A DNA stretch of 64,000 bases, taken from assembly GCA_963716455.1 (NCBI GenBank), contig CAVQTK010000013.1, positions 62,001 to 126,000 on the forward strand, written 5' to 3'. Source of the stretch: CAVQTK01 sp963716455 (lineage in GTDB: Bacteria; Pseudomonadota; Gammaproteobacteria; Coxiellales; Coxiellaceae). Within the stretch, counting starts at the first letter, position 1, and each line of letters opens with the position of its first letter. Shown in pieces: positions 58,701 through 64,000 of the stretch. The notes below the pieces were generated by a model. It saw only the letters and a list, made by a program, of their open reading frames with translations. It did not search any database and was not told the origin of the DNA. The position numbers and the translations under genes are program-made.

Positions 58701-60033
58701 TCGTAAAGGAGCAGTTAATCCTGAAATGCAATCTTTATTGAGTCAGTCAACTAATGGAACCCATTCCCATGACAGTAAAAGAATATCAACCCCAGCAGCT
58801 GATATGACATCACCACCACGACCGCAACCACCCGCACCCGTTGAGATAGAATCTGTAGAAATCAAAGAACTTAAAAAAGAACTAACTCCAAATTCGAATG
58901 TTGATGAAGCCATTAAATTTGTGGAAAAGAATCTTAACTTTTTTGCCGCTTTATTCCTAGGAAAGGAAAATTTCCAAGAGTTTGGAAGCCAAATTAGTTC
59001 ATTATACGATGAATTGCAGCAAACCATGACACATTATACTCACGGCAAGACAACTGTTATAAAAGAACCATACATAGATGCGCTGATAGGATCAAATAAT
59101 CTCCTTAGTAAAAAAATTGCAGAATATAAAAAAATGAGTCCATCAGAGCTTGCCAAAAAATTAAAAAATCAACCCACTATGTTAAAGCTAGTTTCGGAAT
59201 ATAAAGGTGAAAACTGTCTGCGTAATGGCAATCCTAGCAAATTAAGAGCTCTTTTAAATGAAAATTCGCAAATGGTAAAAGTCATTTTAGATTATAAAAG
59301 AAATGTGAAAATGGATGTGGATAGACAGACATCAAATGAAACAAAGGCCACTAGTAAGCAGCAAACAGAAGAAAATGAAAGACCCACAGAATTAGCATCA
59401 ACTTCAAGAACAGTACCTCAAATAAATACTGTGCCACATGAGAAAAAAAGGATACACCAAAATAATGATGAATCGCAAATAATCATAAAAAATATTCAGA
59501 ATGAGCTTCGTGATCGAGGGGATAGTTATATCAGTCTTGGACCAAGATTTAATAAAACTCAAGATAAATTTGCTAAAATAATACGACTTTCAGAACTTTG
59601 TAGCCACCTTTCAGAAGAAAAAAATCCAGGCCAATCTATAACTCATTTCGAAACAGAGTTACTTAGTTTTTATGAACTTACCATGCAAAACAGGTCTGAT
59701 TGTTTTACTTTTTTCTGGGATTCCCAAGTCGGACAAACAACAAACGAAGAGGAATTTTTCGAAAGGATGATAAACCTTGTAGAAACATTAAGAGTGAATT
59801 TAGGAATTCCAAGCCAAGAGCTAAGAGAAAAAATAAACGCTGTACAGGATAAGACCGAGAAAAGGATGATAAATGCATTAGGAGAAACCTGTGGACCAAG
59901 CATTAAGCTAGGAAACTCTTCTGTTCGAAACACAAATGGACTATTTAATAAGAAACCCAAACCGCCATCATCTACACGGGTTGTAAAAAATCACAAGTAT
60001 CATAGCCTTCAACCTAATGGTGATACGGATTAA
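55729..60033 (+). CDS. Large modular protein, paralogue 2 (B-C-A-B-C-D), intact
   Basis: 1434 residues, the longest open frame here. Modules in order: B1 about 10-150 (KYAEEISQLPGVNLEDFTAA), C1 about 223-323, A about 385-610 (YLKIEADGEVYQLAGDG; NKMYVMWLKWLRNLDE; KKYTQGVGSSDGLL; WRHYSIHGIYKVRGLKG), B2 about 717-890 (LPDVILADFTDALAKITAIL), a Pro/Ser-rich linker about 930-1045, C2 about 1057-1190 (YIDALIGSNNLLSKKIAEYK; CLRNGNPSKLRALLNENSQM) and D about 1249-1373 (TFFWDSQVGQTTNEEEFFER). No signal peptide or membrane helix. The ribosome site before ATG 55729 is weak, and the gene begins within module B, as if it were the fused tail of an older neighbour. The function is unknown; a secreted, host-acting role is inferred. 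Confidence 0.8.
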   Translation: MKTEAKKDLSKRFRQAVNSLQECTAPKKIEAAQYLLKNMQKYAEEISQLPGVNLEDFTAALEKVINLYNSPTDKVTQKQVEEVCDLATKYYNFLIIKEMKRFEIIFTGFYNKEKDPALKAKMEKFYFRLHALSNLSSAITFSLVEWITDYCTRIIPTFNNHQYVEQFLDREIQRLSDKRKAISTSRSRQTHEIKELHSNTNSEEKYSLLVEEDNSDPTQEMSFVQAASYVRDHIDFFIEQIIEEKNFTQWLTKQETKSHEPFDQLNGLLRTNKELKKQYKQALYYCSIARNTLLLQDLFIKNPKLLEAINAQKNSSFVDLWYQTKSNLEESKKDKNQSGEAIVKKNENLTTIQDNLKKHKKENTTKLKEEKHQQTQNGRSKASSSESYVGASYLKIEADGEVYQLAGDGKDAKNGLSITERDYSGGLVINNKTNKMYVMWLKWLRNLDETQAELLSPIDEKVRTKLKDIDLQPSEYTAPNLINTKNLELSNIFQIFLKRELNISDENFDETSSNINKKYTQGVGSSDGLLNGFFSQFLSVYSHNLKITNDEKISDSQDHKERFSKAWRHYSIHGIYKVRGLKGNLVLQKNGTTLQSIEIDASGYCTFTNNGYKVQSLGGSIHPLLMPIFQSTTDQEIRKNLFLRVLKAIPQRKIRRVSQDIRNKFYSATLYADSRYLNSNDNDPKDFEKQKEIFQEEFIKAFWKIVSTEINEEKNLQQKRFKQALKNFKRCPTPISKIVKKPGKYIKGIGSTEGRGPEDQKNNISTLSTILIHMKRHAEEIGQLPDVILADFTDALAKITAILQKNTQDITQEEVKEIQDLAAEYYGLLVINEQEKLNETVLKIYNEEKNDGIKAKLGEILFVHLDRLSKLPNPMVYRLVEKIREVHTEISDAAKNNNLNETLDFVINDLSVIAQPVMRSVKAYKTPSKPQTPTLDTKHTPITMINGGDLGNGVELGLEAGSRPASSTSNHPNSSNSMQRRPSMQISPVQNRKGAVNPEMQSLLSQSTNGTHSHDSKRISTPAADMTSPPRPQPPAPVEIESVEIKELKKELTPNSNVDEAIKFVEKNLNFFAALFLGKENFQEFGSQISSLYDELQQTMTHYTHGKTTVIKEPYIDALIGSNNLLSKKIAEYKKMSPSELAKKLKNQPTMLKLVSEYKGENCLRNGNPSKLRALLNENSQMVKVILDYKRNVKMDVDRQTSNETKATSKQQTEENERPTELASTSRTVPQINTVPHEKKRIHQNNDESQIIIKNIQNELRDRGDSYISLGPRFNKTQDKFAKIIRLSELCSHLSEEKNPGQSITHFETELLSFYELTMQNRSDCFTFFWDSQVGQTTNEEEFFERMINLVETLRVNLGIPSQELREKINAVQDKTEKRMINALGETCGPSIKLGNSSVRNTNGLFNKKPKPPSSTRVVKNHKYHSLQPNGDTD

Positions 60034-60143
60034 AGGCATGGTTTACTGAAGTCGCTGTTGTGAGTGGCTTCAGTCCGCCCTCGGCGTCATCTATCGGAAA
60101 TGAAGCATTGAGCACTGCAGAATCCAGTTTTTCGCCTTTAAAA

Positions 60144-60235
60144 AATTTGTGGGGATATTTCAGGTCGCAATGACCGTATTTTAGTGAAAACCAGTGTTGA
60201 TATGAGTAATTAATGAATTGTCAATAGATCCTAAA
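60144..60235. repeat. Chimeric repeat: IS4 right end joined to an R1 right end
   Basis: AAATTTGTGGGGATATTTCAG (20 of its bases equal the right end of the IS at 22222) is followed directly by GTCGCAATGACCGTATTTTA ... AATGAATTGTCAATAGATCC, the right half of R1. It therefore preserves the same kind of IS-in-repeat insertion, reduced to its right edge. It lies between two modular genes. Confidence 0.6.
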
Positions 60236-60304
60236 TTAAGTTTATTTTAATATTTATAATTTATACTAATTAATAGAATTCCTAAAAATTATTAAAGGTG
60301 AACC

Positions 60305-63300
60305 ATGAGCAAGCAAGTGTTTGATAAGCTAAAAGAAATTGTAAAAATAAAAGACAGTTATGATCTTCTTTTAGTCTCGATAGATGAAAAAGCGGATATT
60401 GAAACAACCTTAAAAACAAATGGTATCAATCAAATACCTGTTTTAATTAAACACGGTAAAGAATATTTTATTTTCGGATATTCCGTAATAGGCGAGCGAC
60501 AACTAATTGAATTAGATGCAAAAAAATGTCGGCGTTTAAAACGTAAATTCACCAAACTTTCCACTTCCATTTTACCTACTTCCCCGATTAAACCGAATCT
60601 ACTGAAAGCGGATCAAGTACCACCAGCTTTATATGCAGAAATCACTGCTAAAAAAGGACATTTTCCTAATGGTATATATTTTGTGCTTCAAAATTTTTAT
60701 AAATTGGACGAAAAAGGTCAATTGTATTATTCAATGGGAAATGAACTTAAAGCTGATTTAGGTCTAACAACTGTATTAAAAGACTTTGAGAGAGATCTAG
60801 TTATAACCAACAAAACCTACAAACTTTACATTATGTGGCAGGAGTGGTTACTGAACCTGACCCATCAAGATGCACGTTCTCTTACTCCATTAGATCAGGA
60901 AGCTAGGGGTTATGTCCGTAAGTCATACAATAAGGATAAGCCAATATCACAACAACAGGGTCATGTGCATTTTGACTTAAGCATATTCAGACTTTTTTTG
61001 CGAAGGGAATTAAATCTTTCTAAAGATGATGTAGAAATTTTAGGTGAAAATTACATACAAGGTGCTGTAACTTGTCTAAGAGCTTCCAATTTTTTACTTG
61101 GCGCGATTTTACTACAACATGATTTATTATCCGATGTCGTTTATAACTCTAATACTAAACCTGTGTCTTATCGTCACTTTGCGTTAGGAGGACAATATCG
61201 AGTTAACAATCTAGGTGGCGGCGCCCTTACATTTAAAGCAAAAGAGTCTACGGAAGATTTTGATATACGTTCTAAATTAGGAAGTTCAGGAACAGGTCGA
61301 TTAACTCAGGAAGGTTATGAAATAACTAGTGTAGGAGCCAATCTTACTTTTATTGAGAAAACTTTAAGATCTTCAGAAGAAATTAAAAGCGAAATTGCCT
61401 CGGATCCGCAAAAGTTTTGCACCGATTTAGTTAAAGAGATGGATGCTGAGAGTAAAAATCATCAAGAGCATTTCGCAAAAGCTTTAGAAGAGTTGAAAGG
61501 TTGTGAAACTAATAATCCTACTATTCAAGCAATGCAAAGATATGCGCAGGCAATTAGTGAAACACCTGATGTCATTTTACCCGATTTTACAGACGCTATA
61601 GAAAAAATGGTATCTTTTGCTCGTGGAGAATCTGCAATAAGCACTGAAGTTCATTCCTTAGCCACTAAATATTATTCCTTACTGATGTTATCTGAGATGG
61701 ATCAAATTGGCGAAACGATATATAAATTTTCCAGTGAAGAAAAAGATCCAAATGTTAAATACCAACTTGGTAATATCTTATTTTTGCAAATTGATAAAAT
61801 TGCAAACGCCTCCAATCCTATTCGTTACGATTTAATAGAAGTCATAAGGGCAACCCATCAAAAAATCCATGAAATCTTTGATGATAAAAATGCATTTCTT
61901 GTCGCTTGGTTCACCGAAAATATGCAAGTCAATAGTAAAGACTTGCCTGAATTAAAAGAAATTCAATCTCTCTTTAATGATATGAAAAAATATCATATTG
62001 ATTCATTGAAAAAATCAGCAGTGAATCAAGAACCAAAATTTGGCGTTGCCGATATTATTGAAGGTACGCATCCTAACTCCGTGGAAATACTACTGCAGAA
62101 AATCATCAACTATGAATTAAATAAAAAAATTCAGCAGTTGCAGGTAATAGGTAACAAAATCGAATCATTTCAGCCGGTGAAAAATGATACTATTGCCCCT
62201 TCCCCTTCTGAAGAGGAACAAATTGATGAATTGCCTCCTCCACCATATGAATTAAATGATGAATCACCTCCCCCTTATGAGTTTTCTCTCGTTACTCCAA
62301 GTGGAGCATCTATACCTCTTTTTACGAAGGAGAAGGAAAAAGAAGAAGATCTACCTCCAGCATATAGACCTTCTCAACCAGACTCAAAGCGACCATCAAA
62401 AAACAAACCGGATGCAAGTTCGCGTAAAGAAACTAAAATTTCTGCAGATCCCCCATCTATTGCTAAGCCTGTTGAACAAACAAAAATTCCAGAGAACACT
62501 AAAGATTGGGAAGCTTTTTTTGGGGTATTACAAGTAAAAAGAAACGTTACACCACCAAATACGATAGAAACAAAACTAATCTCGCCAGTAGAAACCAAAA
62601 CTTTCGAACCACGTAAAAAGAAACAGGAAACACATTTAAAGAAGAAGACTAAAGAAGAAAAAGAGTCTAAATTACCAAAAGAATTGATTAAGAGCAATCC
62701 AAAAGATATTGATACAGCAGTTAGATTCATCCAACGAAACTTAACTTTTTTTGCTGCGCATTTTTTATCAGAGGAAAAAGAACATAAACTTTCTTCAGAT
62801 ATTTCGTTTATAAATAATTCATTCAGAGACATGCGAGCAATTGAAGAAGCGGATAAATTATTATTTAACGCTGCTCTCCAAGGTCTACGAGAAAATGGTA
62901 ATCCTCAGACATTAAAAGATTTGCTGGCGAAGAAACCAAAATTATTGCAGGCAATTTTTCCGATTCAAAAAGCGCCGATGTTTTTGTGGTACCAGCAGAC
63001 AGGTGAAAAACTCGACCTGCTGCCCAAAGAAAAAGTTCAAGACAAATAAACAAAATCATCAAAAATAATGGAATTATATCTGCAAAAAATCAATCAATTT
63101 TAACCGATGGAGAAAAACTTTTATTAAAATTAGGCAAAAAGATCGAGGAGCTGAATAATAGTGTTAACAGCACATATCAATGTTTAGGTGGCACATTAGC
63201 TGCCAAACGTAAAAAGATAATAGATATATTAACTATTAAGCGCGATAAATTAGTAGAAGTATATGGAATTCTCCAAGCCTTTATAGCTAATCCTCATCAA

Positions 63301-63501
63301 ATGGATGGAACTAAAATAATACAGAGTATTTTAGAGGATCAAAATCTACTATCTAAAATTAATACCTTCTGTTATGGCTTCTTCTCTACAAAAAGTTCCG
63401 TCTTTTCTGATGAAACAGGAACTAGACAATTACTCTCGGAAGTAACCAAGTTTGTTAGTGATAAACAGGACATGGGAAGAAATATTCGTTATATGTCATA
63501 G
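60305..63501 (+). CDS. Large modular protein, paralogue 3 with PPxY motifs, one frameshift
   Basis: ATG 60305 has AAAGGTG upstream. Frame 1 runs 914 codons; frame 2 goes on to 63501 (about 1065 in all) after a one-base loss near 63030-63049, upstream of the frame-1 stop, and has no stop in between. Residues 1-105 are a leader found in neither paralogue. Then module A about 117-355 (YKLYIMWQEWLLNL; YIQGAV; YRHFALGGQYRVNNLGG), module B about 372-525 (PDVILPDFTDAIEKMVSFA), a Pro/Lys-rich linker with PPPY (648), PPPY (658) and PPAY (687), module C about 798-886 (DTAVRFIQRNLTFFAAHFLS), a helical stretch and the terminal module E (INTFCYGFFSTKSSVFSDET; MGRNIRYMS), shared with 23627. PPxY is the classic ligand of eukaryotic WW domains. 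The function is unknown. Confidence 0.75.
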
Positions 63502-63639
63502 AGAGCTTAAACTACCTACTAATGTCATACCGCGGCTTTGACAACTTTGACCGCGATATCCAAGTGGAAGGGGTAATCAAGGTCACTTCATGAAAGGATG
63601 TGAGATAATTCTGTCCAAATGGCTAATTTTCTTGCTAAA

Positions 63640-63666
63640 CTGTAAAATATACGGTAAATTTTACAG
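63640..63666. promoter_or_regulatory. Palindromic operator-like site before the ATPase gene
   Basis: CTGTAAAAT (63640-63648) and ATTTTACAG (63658-63666) are exact inverses separated by 9 bp, 28 bp before ATG 63694. Position and form suit a dimeric regulator or an mRNA hairpin. Confidence 0.45.
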
Positions 63667-63693
63667 GTATCCAATCAATTTTGATCAAACATC

Positions 63694-64000
63694 ATGCAAG
63701 AGAAACATTTTCAAAGACAGCTCCAAAAGCCTATACGCTCTTTTTTTCTGTTTGGCCCACGCGCCGACGGGCAAAAGTACCTGGTTGAAGGAGAATTTTT
63801 CCAACCATTACTATCTGGATTTACTGCGAAACGACGTCTACTTTACATTAAGTAGCTCCCCATCTGCTTTCCGGGAGCGTGTGTTGGCACAGGATCCCCA
63901 TAAAACTTGGATTATTGTTGGTGAGGTGCAAAGAATCCCGAGCTTACTCAATGATGTGCATTCTTTAATGGAAGAACACCATTACCGGTTTGCTTTAAGT
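63694..64000 (+). CDS. AAA ATPase (DUF4143 family), start only, one frameshift
   Basis: The 3' end lies outside the window. MQEKHFQRQLQKPIRSFFLF starts the family pattern. At 63757-63770 one extra base (GCCGACG for GCGACG) breaks the frame; repaired, it reads FGPRATGKSTWLKENFSNHY, a full Walker A. Then YLDLLRNDVYFTLSSSPSAF and ALRERVLAQDP-type residues, and IIVGEVQRIPSLLNDVH. The Walker B here is IIVGEVQR where the family has IIxDEVQR: Asp is replaced by Gly, which should impair ATP hydrolysis. The same family is dead at 32240-33324. Confidence 0.7.

Noticed and set aside
60060..60235. Coding gene between paralogues 2 and 3
   Set aside because: Only repeat and IS-end sequence is seen; no frame with a start and a ribosome site.
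52685..63501. Assigning the modular proteins to a named effector family or a secretion signal
   Set aside because: No motif I can name supports it, and C-terminal Dot/Icm signals cannot be judged reliably by eye.
1..64000. CRISPR array
   Set aside because: No regularly spaced direct repeats with unique spacers were seen; the repeats present are inverted and dispersed.

Overview
The window looks like an AT-rich chromosome segment of a host-associated gammaproteobacterium. My best guess is the Legionellales (Coxiella, Rickettsiella or Diplorickettsia type), inferred from gene content and order rather than any database search. Pointers are the order FmdB-DUF502-aspS-yebC / ruvC-ruvA-ruvB-tolQ-tolR, the block rlmE-ftsH-folP-glmM, a two-ATP-cone class I NrdA, decaying insertion sequences and MITE-like repeats, and large lineage-specific proteins that look like effectors.

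Layout: 0-14.97 kb is mostly housekeeping: ispB (partial), tRNA-Pro(CGG), a small ribbon-helix-helix/coiled-coil pair, ptsP, nrdA-nrdB, a SIR2-like gene, ribE, a zinc-ribbon gene, a DUF502 gene, aspS and yebC. At 14.97-28.6 kb a 13.7 kb accessory island separates yebC from ruvC. It holds two tandem copies of a broken ATP-grasp-like family, an IS5-like element with a likely -1 frameshift site, a small exported protein, a degraded IS4 element inside a palindromic repeat, a gene with an in-frame stop, a broken gene with an IQ-like (calmodulin-binding type) motif, remnants of a dienelactone hydrolase and xseA, and a broken membrane protein. At 28.6-52.4 kb come ruvCAB, tolQR (no tolA, tolB or pal follows), a dead DUF4143 ATPase, yihY, wrbA, secA, comEC, a lipase, pnp-rpsO, galU-pgi, a metallo-beta-lactamase-fold gene and rlmE-ftsH-folP-glmM. 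At 52.6-63.5 kb lie three tandem modular paralogues: one dead, one open reading frame of 1434 codons, and one of about 1065 codons with three PPxY motifs and one frameshift. A partial DUF4143 ATPase ends the window.

Two themes cross the window. First, single-base indels interrupt many conserved genes, including normally essential ones (nrdA, nrdB, ruvB, tolQ, secA, ftsH, wrbA), about half of them in homopolymers. This suggests sequence error and/or real decay, and every 'pseudogene' call here should be read with that in mind. Second, the accessory proteins share modules: a C-terminal module occurs both in the island (23.6 kb) and in the last modular gene (63.3 kb), and short eukaryotic-type motifs (IQ, PPxY) fit a host-directed role. 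No secretion system is encoded here, so the effector idea is inference.
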